In this document: piece after piece, positions 8,523 to 18,393 of the stretch
How positions within the stretch are numbered: the first letter of the stretch is position 1
Layout of the letters: every line of letters starts with the position of its first letter
Source: VRUE01 sp963708115
GTDB taxonomy: Bacteria > Actinomycetota > Thermoleophilia > Solirubrobacterales > 70-9
Reading direction: 5' to 3'
NCBI GenBank assembly: GCA_963708115.1
Contig: CAVPRX010000002.1
Coordinates: 1-64,000, forward strand
DNA: 64,000 nucleotides
Program-made: the position numbers and the translations under genes
Notes under the pieces: model-generated
What the model was told of the DNA's origin: nothing
Seen by the model: the letters and a program-made list of their open reading frames with translations, nothing else
Database searches by the model: none

Positions 8523-9266
8523 ATGCACGTGAGTGAGCGGGCGGTGACGATTCGGCGCCTGGCGATGATCGCGCTCGCTGGTCAGCTGGTCTGGCTGGCC
8601 TTCGTTGCGCTTGGGGGATTGTGGGAGCCGGGGTATAGCGAGGTCCGCGATGCAGTCAGCTTTCTTGGCGCGCGGGATGCGGCCAGCCCATGGGTCTTCG
8701 ACACCGTCGTCGCGATTTCAGGCCTCTCTGTGATTGCCCTCTCGGGTGCACTCATCCTCGACGCGCCCCGCAGCTTGCGGGGACGGCTGGGCCCGACGCT
8801 TATCGCTGTCACCGGCCTGGCGCAGATCCTCGATGGCTTTCCCTTCCCCGCCGACTGTCGTCGCACGATCGATGCTGGTTGCCACGCCCGGGAACTGGCC
8901 GGCGAGCTCTCCTGGCAGCATTACGCCCACGGCTGGGCCTACTTCTTCGGCGGTGCTGCCCTGCTGCTGTCCGTGTTCGCGATGGCCTGGCGCTTCCGCG
9001 GCGATCCCCGCTGGGGAAGGGCAGACCTACTCGCCTTCGGCGCGGGAATCATTGCGATCGTCATATTCAGCGCCCTCTTCTTTACCGGCAAGGGCTTCGG
9101 TGGCCACTACGGTCTCGCCCAGCGCTTTGCTTTGGTCGCAGCCATCGTCTGGATAGCGGCACTGGCCCTGGCTCTGCTTGACCTATATGGCCATAAGCGC
9201 TTCGCAGGAAAGAGCCCCGGCCGGTCGGCGGGCGAATGTCGCCAAAGGCGGCGAAATGCAATCTGA
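8523..9266 (+). CDS. DUF998 family membrane protein
   Basis: A 247-residue integral membrane protein with about six predicted helices. The family pattern is visible: an N-terminal helix, then EPGYSEVRDAVSFLGA, a conserved FPADCRRTIDAGCHAREL loop, and a HYAHGWAYFFGGAALL helix. DUF998 proteins are of unknown function. ATG 8523 is chosen; an upstream in-frame ATG at 8472 adds a non-hydrophobic Arg-rich tail. The last 20 or so residues (KSPGRSAGECRQRRRNAI) are encoded by the left half of an intergenic palindrome (9208-9358), so the natural C-terminus may have been extended by that element. Confidence 0.75.
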   Translation: MHVSERAVTIRRLAMIALAGQLVWLAFVALGGLWEPGYSEVRDAVSFLGARDAASPWVFDTVVAISGLSVIALSGALILDAPRSLRGRLGPTLIAVTGLAQILDGFPFPADCRRTIDAGCHARELAGELSWQHYAHGWAYFFGGAALLLSVFAMAWRFRGDPRWGRADLLAFGAGIIAIVIFSALFFTGKGFGGHYGLAQRFALVAAIVWIAALALALLDLYGHKRFAGKSPGRSAGECRQRRRNAI

Positions 9267-9358
9267 TTCATAGCGCGGCGAAAGCCGCGCACCAACACCG
9301 TCGCAAAGCGCAAAGCGCGCGCGACCCCAATTCGCCCGCCGACCGGCCGGGCTCTTTC
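9208..9358. repeat. multi-hairpin palindromic element B
   Basis: A 29-bp inverted repeat with one bulged C (9208-9237 with 9330-9358) closes a 92-nt interior. The interior contains a TCGCC/GGCGA hairpin, a perfect GCGCGGC-GAAA-GCCGCGC hairpin (9273-9290) with a GNRA tetraloop, and a third GTCGC/GCGAC hairpin. It overlaps the end of the DUF998 frame and stops 8 nt before the 3' end of the convergent hydroxylase gene. It may be a bidirectional terminator or an inserted miniature element. Confidence 0.65.
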
Positions 9359-9366
9359 TCGTCTGC

Positions 9367-9993
9367 CTAGCGCCGCCGCTGCTTGGGCAGCGTGCGAAAA
9401 ACGACGTCCCAAAGGGGTGAGGAGACGCCGTAGCCGTAGCGGTGGTCCTGGAAGTGGTGGCGCATGTGCTGCTCGCGCAGCTGCTTGCCGAGGTCGGATT
9501 TGGGCACGAAGTGGTGCACGTAGTAGTGCGTGTAGTCGTAGACGAGGTAGCCGGCGAGGAAGCCGGCGAAGAGCGGGTAGGCAGCCGGCGTGCCGAAGAT
9601 CAGCGTGAAGGCGAAGAAGAAGAGCGCGGCGAGGGGGATCGAGACCGCCGGCGGCATCACCAGCCGCATCTTGTCGTTGGGATGGTCGTGGTGGATGCCG
9701 TGGATGATGAAGTGCATGCGGCGCCCGAAGGCGTTGTCGGGCTCCCAGTGGAAGATCAGCCGGTGCAGCCAGTACTCGGCGAGGGTCCAGATGCCGACCC
9801 CGGCGAGGCTGAGCAGGATGAGCTGCCAGGCGGCCTTGCCCTGATCGGCGGCGAGCCACTCCATGGCGACGATCACGGGCACGAAGATGATTGCCGGGAT
9901 CGAGGGGTGGACCCGGGAGAAGAAGTTGAGGAATTCGCTCTCGAACAGCTGCGGCGAGGCCGCGAGCTTGTTGGTGCGGTTGTGTGCCTCCAT
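9367..9993 (-). CDS. fatty acid hydroxylase / sterol desaturase superfamily
   Basis: A 208-residue membrane di-iron enzyme. His clusters are visible: EYWLHRLIFH, HFIIHGIHHDHP, HYYVHHF and EQHMRHHFQDH, matching the fatty-acid 2-hydroxylase-like group. Four hydrophobic segments anchor it. It probably hydroxylates a fatty acyl or related lipid chain; the substrate is not determined. The gene converges on the DUF998 gene across element B. The ATG is 128 nt from the divergent small Cys-protein gene. Confidence 0.85.
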   Translation of the reverse strand: MEAHNRTNKLAASPQLFESEFLNFFSRVHPSIPAIIFVPVIVAMEWLAADQGKAAWQLILLSLAGVGIWTLAEYWLHRLIFHWEPDNAFGRRMHFIIHGIHHDHPNDKMRLVMPPAVSIPLAALFFFAFTLIFGTPAAYPLFAGFLAGYLVYDYTHYYVHHFVPKSDLGKQLREQHMRHHFQDHRYGYGVSSPLWDVVFRTLPKQRRR

Positions 9994-10120
9994 TCGCCCC
10001 CAATGTTAGCGACGGGTGGAGCCGACCCCCGCAAGACGCGGGGAAGATGTGACGACTCTGTGTCAAGAACGTTGCGCTTTGCGGAATCAGGCGTCACGGA
10101 AGTGCAACGGCCTTGCCAAG

Positions 10121-10318
10121 ATGCCCACCGTGCCGCGCAAGCCCAAGCCACCGACCTGCGACGACTGCTACTTCCGCAAGAATCAGCTCTGCGCTCTTCA
10201 GCTCGATGAGCCGTGCACGACCTTTCGGCCCAACCGCCCGGAGGGCCTCGTTCCCCCGCGTCAGCCGGTCCTGCTCATGCGCCCGCCTCGCTGGGCAACT
10301 CAGACCAGCCCTGCATAG
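10121..10318 (+). CDS. small four-cysteine protein
   Basis: A 65-residue protein with the pattern C-x2-C-x8-C-x7-C (CDDCYFRKNQLCALQLDEPC), likely a metal-binding or structural Cys cluster, followed by a Pro-rich tail. I recognise it only as a small uncharacterised actinobacterial-type protein. ATG 10121 is chosen because the Cys motif region starts there and upstream in-frame residues look random. The stop codon overlaps the first base of palindromic element C. Confidence 0.65.
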   Translation: MPTVPRKPKPPTCDDCYFRKNQLCALQLDEPCTTFRPNRPEGLVPPRQPVLLMRPPRWATQTSPA

Positions 10319-10451
10319 GAGGACGCGGGGGTCGCCCCGACGAGTGCCCAGCACCGCCTGCGGCGGTGCAAGTAAGAGCCGCTTCGCGGCTGAGAATCTC
10401 CCGCCAGGGCCGCTTCGCGAGGCATCGGCGGGGCGACCCCCGCGTCCTCCT
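10317..10451. repeat. multi-hairpin palindromic element C
   Basis: A 22-bp perfect inverted repeat (10317-10338 with 10430-10451) closes an interior with three hairpins. They are GCACCGCC-TGC-GGCGGTGC (10351-10369), AGCCGC-TTC-GCGGCT (10377-10391) and a weaker CGC-TTC-GCG structure near 10410. It spans from the stop codon of the small Cys protein to 23 nt before the hsp20 start. The left arm contains AGGAGG. It could insulate hsp20-lon from upstream transcription or fold in the hsp20 leader. Confidence 0.65.
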
Positions 10452-10474
10452 TGTGGCGGCTATGTTGTGCGCCT

Positions 10475-10918
10475 ATGCCCGAACGAGACGTGTTTGCGAA
10501 CTTCGCCCGGATGAGGCGGGAGATGGATCAGATGCTTGGCGGGGCGTGGGGGCGGACCACCTACGTAAGTCGAAGGAGCACGGGTTTTTCGCCGAATGTG
10601 GACGTCTACTACTGCGGGGATCCCCAGAGAGCTGTGGTCAAGGTCGATCTGGCCGGCGTCGATCTCGAGCAGGTCGGGATCGAGGTCAGCGGTAGGCAGC
10701 TGGCGATCGTCGGGGAACGGCCGGTGCAGGAGACCGAGGGGCGGGTCTACCAGCAAGTCGAGATCCCCTCTGGTCCCTTCCGCCGTGTGGTCGAGCTGCA
10801 GGTAGACGTCGATGCAGACCAGGCCAAGGCGACTTACGAGGACGGCATCTTGCGGATCGACCTGCCGCTGCGCGATCCCGCGCAGAACACTCGCCGCGTG
10901 CCGATCGGGCGCGATTAG
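10475..10918 (+). CDS. Hsp20/alpha-crystallin small heat-shock protein
   Basis: A 147-residue small heat-shock protein. The alpha-crystallin domain (about 35-135) includes PNVDVYYC, AVVKVDLAGVDLEQVGIEV and the conserved ATYEDGILRIDLPL strand. It acts as an ATP-independent holdase in the cytoplasm. ATG 10475 gives the normal N-terminus (MPERDVFANFARM). lon starts 31 nt downstream, so this is an hsp20-lon protein quality-control operon. Its leader contains or directly follows palindromic element C. Confidence 0.92.
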   Translation: MPERDVFANFARMRREMDQMLGGAWGRTTYVSRRSTGFSPNVDVYYCGDPQRAVVKVDLAGVDLEQVGIEVSGRQLAIVGERPVQETEGRVYQQVEIPSGPFRRVVELQVDVDADQAKATYEDGILRIDLPLRDPAQNTRRVPIGRD

Positions 10919-10949
10919 TGCCGACTCACGCTTACGAGAGGTGGCACTG

Positions 10950-13338
<2,389 letters not shown>

Positions 13339-13343
13339 CGACC

Positions 13344-14886
13344 ATGGAGGCGGCCGAAGCCCTGGGCAGGGGCAACCTGTCGACGTTGTACGAGGCGCTC
13401 CGCGAGGCGGTGCGGGCGCGTTCGCGGACCTTCTGGATCGTCGCCGGGCTGACCGTCCTCGCAGCGACGCTGCGCTTCGCCACGCTCGGGGTTCAGGCCT
13501 ATCACCACGACGAGATCGTCACCGCCAGCCGCGTGCTGCGCGGTGGCTTCTGGCACGCGATGGAAGCGGTCGGCTTCAGCGAGTCGGCGCCGCCGCTCTA
13601 CTACGCGCTGGCCTGGGCATGGACACAGCTGACCGGGACGGGAGAGGTCGGCCTTCGCTCGGTCTCGGCGCTGGCCGGGGTGGCGACGGTTCCGGTCGCC
13701 TACCTGCTCGGCGCCGAGCTGCGCGGCCGCCGGGCCGGGATCGTCGCCGCGGCGCTGGTCGCCGTCAACCCGATGCTGCTCTGGTACTCGCAGGAGGCCC
13801 GAAGCTACGCCCTGTTGGTCTTGTTGACGGCAGTTGCCGCGCTCTACTTCGTCCGCGCCCTGCACGGTGGCCGGCGACGCGATTTCATCGGCTGGGGAGT
13901 GTTCTCCGCGCTCGCGCTCGCGACCCACTACTTCGCGATCTTCCCGATCGCGCTCGAGGCGGTCTGGCTCCTTTGGCGCCGCCGGCGCGCAGGCGGTGGC
14001 CGGGCTCTGGATCGTCGTCCTTGCCGGCTTGGCGCTGGCCCCGCTGGCGATCCACCAGATGTCGTTGGGTCACGCCGAGTGGATCGGCGACCGCAGCCTC
14101 GGCCACCGGGTCTGGGAGGCGGGCGTGAGCTTCGTCGTCGGCGAGACCGGCGACATCGTCTCCCGGCCCGAGACCGTGCTGCCGGCGATCGTCCCCCTCC
14201 TCGCCGTCCTGGCCGGACTGCTGCTCCTCACCCTGCGTGCCGATCGCGGCGAGCGGCGAGCGGGAGGGTTGATGCTGGCCCTGGCCACGGTGACCGTCGC
14301 CGGGCCGCTGGCCCTGGCGCTCGTCGCACCCGGCAAGGACTACGTCCTCGCGCGCAATCTCCTGCCGGCGCTGGTGCCTCTGCTGGTCGCGGTGGCGATC
14401 GGCCTGACCGCGCGCCGCGCCCGGCGCAGCGGCATGGTCGTCGCCTCCGTCCTCGTCGCCTACTCGCTCGGCTTCTGCGTCTGGGTCAGCCTCTCGCCGG
14501 CCTGGCAGCGGCCCGACTGGGACACGGTGGCGGCGCGGCTGGGAGAGCCGACGGCGCCGCGGGCGATCGTCCTCTGGACGCTTGGAGCGGCGTCGCTGCG
14601 CTACTACCTCTCGACCGGCTCCTTCCAGGCGCAGCCGTCCGAAGGCTTTGCCTGGAGCGTGCACGAAGTCGACTTCGTCTCCGACGGCCCGGCCCCGCCC
14701 GTTCCACCCGGGTTGCTGGGGTCCCGCTTCCGACAGGTCGGCTACGAACAGGTCGGTCGTCTTTACGTGAGGCGCTACGCACTGCCCGGTCCCGACCTTG
14801 CCCACCTGCGCCTGCGGCGGATCCGCGGCGCCGACCTCAACTTCCGCAGCAACGGTGTTTTGCTCGACGGGATTGGGCCGAGCTGA
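13344..14886 (+). CDS. GT39-like (ArnT/PMT-type) membrane glycosyltransferase, frameshifted
   Basis: About 513 residues if one extra base between 13977 and 13990 is discounted. It is a polytopic membrane glycosyltransferase of the dolichyl/polyprenyl-phosphate-sugar type. The N-terminal half has the acidic motif YHHDEIVTASR in the first periplasmic loop and WYSQEARSYAL, typical of the family. The second half, in another frame, continues with hydrophobic helices (AVAGLWIVVLAGLALAPLAI onward) and a soluble C-terminus. It likely transfers a sugar from a lipid carrier to an envelope acceptor. It starts 5 nt after lon, probably in the same transcript. Confidence 0.8.
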
Positions 14887-14949
14887 TATCGGGAAGTGAA
14901 TTGGAGTTATCCTGAGCGTCCCCCCAGCAGAATCCAGCGAGGAGATGGC

Positions 14950-15378
14950 ATGACCAAGACGAAGGCGAACCAGGCTGCGGACCTCTATTCGACTGCCCGT
15001 GAGAACCCCTACGTGCAGCGCCTGATCGAGGACGAAGAGCTGCGCGACAGCCTCCGCGACGCCTTCGAGGCCGCCCGCGGCGCTTACGGTCGAGCGACCG
15101 ACAACAGCAAGGGCCCGGTCAAGGCCGTGAGCAGCGACAAGAAGGTGCAGAAGGACCTGCGCACGGCGGCGGAGAGCCTGCGCGAGGCCTCAGAGCGTCT
15201 GAAAGCGCCGAAGAAGCGCAAGAAGAGCCGCCTCGGGCGCCTCATCCTCTTCGCCCTGATCGGCGGAGCGATCGCTCTGGCGGTCAGCGAGGACGCGCGC
15301 AAGACCGTGCTGGACGCTCTCTTCGGCGCCGAGGAGGAGTTCGAGTACACCACCACCACGAGCATCAACGGCGCCTGA
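14950..15378 (+). CDS. small membrane-anchored coiled-coil protein
   Basis: A 142-residue protein. The N-terminal two thirds is a charged helical domain (YVQRLIEDEELRDSLRDAFE, then RTAAESLREASERLKAPKKR). One transmembrane helix follows (LGRLILFALIGGAIALAVS, about 100-118) and a short acidic tail. AGGAGA lies 5 nt before ATG 14950. The function is unknown; the layout resembles YtxH-like envelope proteins. The stop codon lies in the left arm of palindromic element D. Confidence 0.6.
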   Translation: MTKTKANQAADLYSTARENPYVQRLIEDEELRDSLRDAFEAARGAYGRATDNSKGPVKAVSSDKKVQKDLRTAAESLREASERLKAPKKRKKSRLGRLILFALIGGAIALAVSEDARKTVLDALFGAEEEFEYTTTTSINGA

Positions 15379-15497
15379 GGGCCCCAGTCGTCGTCATACG
15401 GCGTCCTCGGTCGGCCGGCTGCGGGTCACGCACAACAGTGCGCTCCCCTTGCCGGCCTCCCTGCGTCCTTGTCTGACGACGACTGGGTCTCCTCAGG
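15374..15497. repeat. long imperfect hairpin element D
   Basis: Arms 15374-15396 and 15474-15497 pair through CCTGAGG/CCTCAGG and a 14-bp CCCAGTCGTCGTCA helix separated by a small internal loop. Inside, GGCCGGC (15413-15419) pairs with GCCGGCC (15451-15457), and CGCAC-AACA-GTGCG (15429-15442) forms the tip. It spans the gap between the small membrane protein stop and a point 18 nt before the tetR start. It may act as a terminator or leader structure. Confidence 0.6.
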
Positions 15498-15515
15498 TGG
15501 CACTAGACTGAGTCG

Positions 15516-16124
15516 ATGGAGGCTGCGACCAAAGAGCGCGAGCTGAGCGGGGAAAAGGCGCAGCGCATCATCGACTCGATGCGCGACAGCGTCGCCCAGC
15601 GGGGAGCGGCCGGCTCGACCTTCGAGCACGTCGCCCGCGAGGCCGGCGTCAGCCGCGGCCTCCTTCACTACTACTTCGGCACCAAGGAGCGGCTGTTGGT
15701 CGAGGTCGTCCGCCGCGACGCCGAGATCCGCGTTGCTCGCCTCGACGAGCTGCTCGCCGACGCGGCGACCGTCGACGACGTGATCGACGTCCTGCTCGCC
15801 AGCCTCACCGACCTGATCGAGAACGAGCCGGCCTTCTTCCTGCTCATCTTCGAGCTGTTCAGCGCCGGGCGACGCAATCCCGAGATCCAGCGCGAGGTGG
15901 GCCAGCTGTTCGATCGGACCCGCTCGCACGTCGCCGAGGTTCTCGAGGCGAAGGAGCGCGAGGGCGTGCTCAGCCTGCGCTACGAAGCCGATGCGATCGT
16001 CGCCTACCTGTCCGCGGTTGCCGACGGCTTTGCGCTGCAGGCACTCTCCGAGCCCGACCGCGACATCGGCCCCGCCCTCGCGGCCGGCGCAGCCTCCGCC
16101 CGGTTCCTGCTCGCGGGCGAGTGA
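15516..16124 (+). CDS. TetR family transcriptional regulator
   Basis: A 202-residue regulator with an N-terminal helix-turn-helix (about 30-70: STFEHVAREAGVSRGLLHYY followed by FGTKERLL) and an all-helical ligand-binding C-terminal domain. The ligand is unknown. It lies directly upstream of an MMPL exporter and amidase on the same strand. A partial palindrome just before the MMPL start recurs upstream of the R2lox and aldehyde dehydrogenase genes and is a candidate operator, suggesting control of lipid or xenobiotic handling. Confidence 0.9.
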   Translation: MEAATKERELSGEKAQRIIDSMRDSVAQRGAAGSTFEHVAREAGVSRGLLHYYFGTKERLLVEVVRRDAEIRVARLDELLADAATVDDVIDVLLASLTDLIENEPAFFLLIFELFSAGRRNPEIQREVGQLFDRTRSHVAEVLEAKEREGVLSLRYEADAIVAYLSAVADGFALQALSEPDRDIGPALAAGAASARFLLAGE

Positions 16125-16160
16125 CCCTCCTCACAGACTCCTAGGGCCGGCTGCGTAAGG

Positions 16161-16176
16161 CTGGCTAACCAGCCAA
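16161..16176. promoter_or_regulatory. candidate TetR operator, site 1
   Basis: CTGGCTAACCAGCCAA lies in the 51-nt gap between tetR and the MMPL gene, ending at the MMPL start codon. It is part of a wider palindrome GGCTGG-CTAA-CCAGCC (16159-16174). It matches site 2 (36160-36175, opposite orientation) at 14 of 16 positions and site 3 (21151-21166) at 13 of 16. Confidence 0.5.
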
Positions 16177-18380
16177 TGCGCGACTCGATGACCAAGCTCG
16201 CTGGGTTCCTGGGACGCCGTAGGCGTCTTGTGCTGGCCGCCTGGATCGTCACGCTGATCGTCGCGTTGCCGATCGCCGCGCACCAGACCGATCACCTCAC
16301 CGGTGGCGGGTTCGATGTCCCCGGCAGCCAGTCGAAGGCGGTCAGCGACTCGCTCGAACAGAGCTTCGCTGCGGACGCCGACGGCATCGGCGTCTTGCTC
16401 AAAGCCGAGCCAGGCTCCACCGCGCAGCAGCGCGCCGCAGCTGTCGACCGCGTTCGCCGCTCGGTCGCCGGTCTCGAAGGGGTGACGCTGCTGCCGGCCG
16501 CCGCCCGCCTTGGCGAGGCGCAGCTGCAGCGGACCGGCACGACGATGCTGCCGCTGCGCAGCAATCGCTCCTCCGACATGTTGATCGACTCGGCGACGGA
16601 CCTGCGCGCCGACCTCGATCCGGGCACGACCGAGAGCGGAGTCACCACCTACCTCGCCGGCCAGCCGACGATCTGGGCCGGCATGCAGGAGCTCTCCAAG
16701 GAAGATCTCGCCAAAGCCGAGGCGGGTGGATTCCCGATCGTCGCGCTGATCCTGCTCATCGTCTTCGGCTCGCTCGCCGCAGCGGTGCTGCCGCTTGCGC
16801 TCGGTTTCATCAGCGTGATCGTCACCGGCGCTCTCATCTACTTCATCTCGCTGAACATGGAGACCTCGGTCTTCGTCACCAACATGGCCTCGATGATCGG
16901 GATCGGCGTCGCGATCGACTACTCGCTGTTCATCCTCGCCCGCTACCGCGAGGAGCGGCGGGCGGGACGCAGCGAGGAGGATGCGCGCGCCGAGGCGCTG
17001 GCGACCTCGGGGCTGGCGGTCAGCTTCTCCGGCCTCGCCGTGATCGTCTCCCTCGCCGGGCTGTGGATGGTCGACAACCAGGCGCTGCGCTCGATGGCGC
17101 TCGGCGCGATGACCGTCGTTGCCGTCTCGATCCTCACTGCCGTCACCTTGCTGCCCGCCCTGATCGCGATGCTCGGCGATCGCGTCTTGCCGGGTGGGAT
17201 CGTGGCCCGGGTCCTCGCTTTCTTCAAGCACCGCGTCTTCCGCCGGCCGGACCGTCCGGCAACCGCCCAGTCGGCTTTCTGGCAGCGCTGGACGGCGAGC
17301 GTCATGGCTCGGCCCTGGACCGCCGTGATCGGTGTCAGCGCCGTTCTCCTCTTCCTTGCCATCCCGGTGCTCTCGCTGACCACCGGCACCCAGGCGCTCA
17401 GCCAGTTCCCCAAGGACAGCGACGTGCGGGTCGGCAACGAACTGGCCTCGCAGCAGGTCGGCGGCGGCACCGATCCCGTCCAGATCGTCGCCGCCTTCGA
17501 TGGCCCGGCCGGTCGCGCCGCCGTCCCCGGCTTCATCCGCACGGTCGAAGCGACGCCCGGCGTCAGCGCTGTCGCCCCACCGGCCTTCGCCGGCGGCAGC
17601 GTGTTGATCCAGGCGACCCCGAGCGCTCCGAGCGAGTCCGACGCGGCGACCGCGCTGGTCGCCCGCCTGCGTGACTCGGTCGTGCCCTCGACCCGGCTGG
17701 CGCGCGTGGCCAGCGTGAACGTCGGCGGCGAGACCGCCCGCAGCGACGACGTGCGCCACTTGATCAGCGGCTCGATGTGGAAGATCATCCTCTTCGTCCT
17801 TGCGCTCAGCTTCCTCGTCCTGATGGCGATGCTGCGCTCGCTGCTGCTGCCGCTGAAGGCGGTGCTGATGAACCTGCTCTCGATCGGAGCGGCCTACGGC
17901 GTCCTCGTCGTGGTCTTCCAATGGGGTTGGTTCGACAGCCTGCTCGGGCTCGAAAGCCAGGGGGCGCTGGACACGATCAACGTGCCGCTGATCTTCGCCG
18001 TCGTCTTCGGCCTCTCGATGGACTACGAGGTCTTCCTCATGTCGCGGATCCGCGAGCACTACATGGAGCACGGCGACAACGAACGCGCGGTCGCCGAAGG
18101 CCTTTCCACCAGCGCCCGCACGATCTCCTCGGCGGCGCTGATCATGACCTGCGTCTTCGCCGTCTTCTTCCTCACCGGCGTCCCCTCGATCAAAGAGCTG
18201 GGCCTCGGCTGCGCTGTGGCGATCGCCCTCGACGCGACCCTGGTGCGGCTGATCCTGGTGCCGGCGGCGATGAAGCTGCTCGGCAACTGGAACTGGTGGA
18301 TGCCGTCTTGGCTCGACCGCGTGCTGCCGGACTTCTCCTTCGAGAGCGGCAGCGCCGAGCCCGAGCCCGCCAAGGCCTAA
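16176..18380 (+). CDS. MMPL/RND family transporter
   Basis: A 734-residue RND-superfamily exporter of the MmpL type. It has two halves, each a first helix, an extracellular domain and a cluster of helices. The proton-relay region IGIGVAIDYSLFILARYREE of half 1 and VFGLSMDYEVFLMSRIREHY of half 2 are typical. It is likely to export a lipid or hydrophobic compound using the proton gradient. The start may be 16176 or the in-frame ATG at 16188; no Shine-Dalgarno is clear because the candidate operator occupies that position. The amidase gene follows after 13 nt. Confidence 0.9.
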   Translation: MRDSMTKLAGFLGRRRRLVLAAWIVTLIVALPIAAHQTDHLTGGGFDVPGSQSKAVSDSLEQSFAADADGIGVLLKAEPGSTAQQRAAAVDRVRRSVAGLEGVTLLPAAARLGEAQLQRTGTTMLPLRSNRSSDMLIDSATDLRADLDPGTTESGVTTYLAGQPTIWAGMQELSKEDLAKAEAGGFPIVALILLIVFGSLAAAVLPLALGFISVIVTGALIYFISLNMETSVFVTNMASMIGIGVAIDYSLFILARYREERRAGRSEEDARAEALATSGLAVSFSGLAVIVSLAGLWMVDNQALRSMALGAMTVVAVSILTAVTLLPALIAMLGDRVLPGGIVARVLAFFKHRVFRRPDRPATAQSAFWQRWTASVMARPWTAVIGVSAVLLFLAIPVLSLTTGTQALSQFPKDSDVRVGNELASQQVGGGTDPVQIVAAFDGPAGRAAVPGFIRTVEATPGVSAVAPPAFAGGSVLIQATPSAPSESDAATALVARLRDSVVPSTRLARVASVNVGGETARSDDVRHLISGSMWKIILFVLALSFLVLMAMLRSLLLPLKAVLMNLLSIGAAYGVLVVVFQWGWFDSLLGLESQGALDTINVPLIFAVVFGLSMDYEVFLMSRIREHYMEHGDNERAVAEGLSTSARTISSAALIMTCVFAVFFLTGVPSIKELGLGCAVAIALDATLVRLILVPAAMKLLGNWNWWMPSWLDRVLPDFSFESGSAEPEPAKA

Positions 18381-18393
18381 TACCCTCCTCGCC

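Noticed and set aside
10317..10474. ROSE or fourU RNA thermometer in the hsp20 leader
   Set aside because: The stem is very GC-rich and ends 23 nt before the start; no AGGA-pairing U-run or ROSE motif next to the ribosome site was seen.
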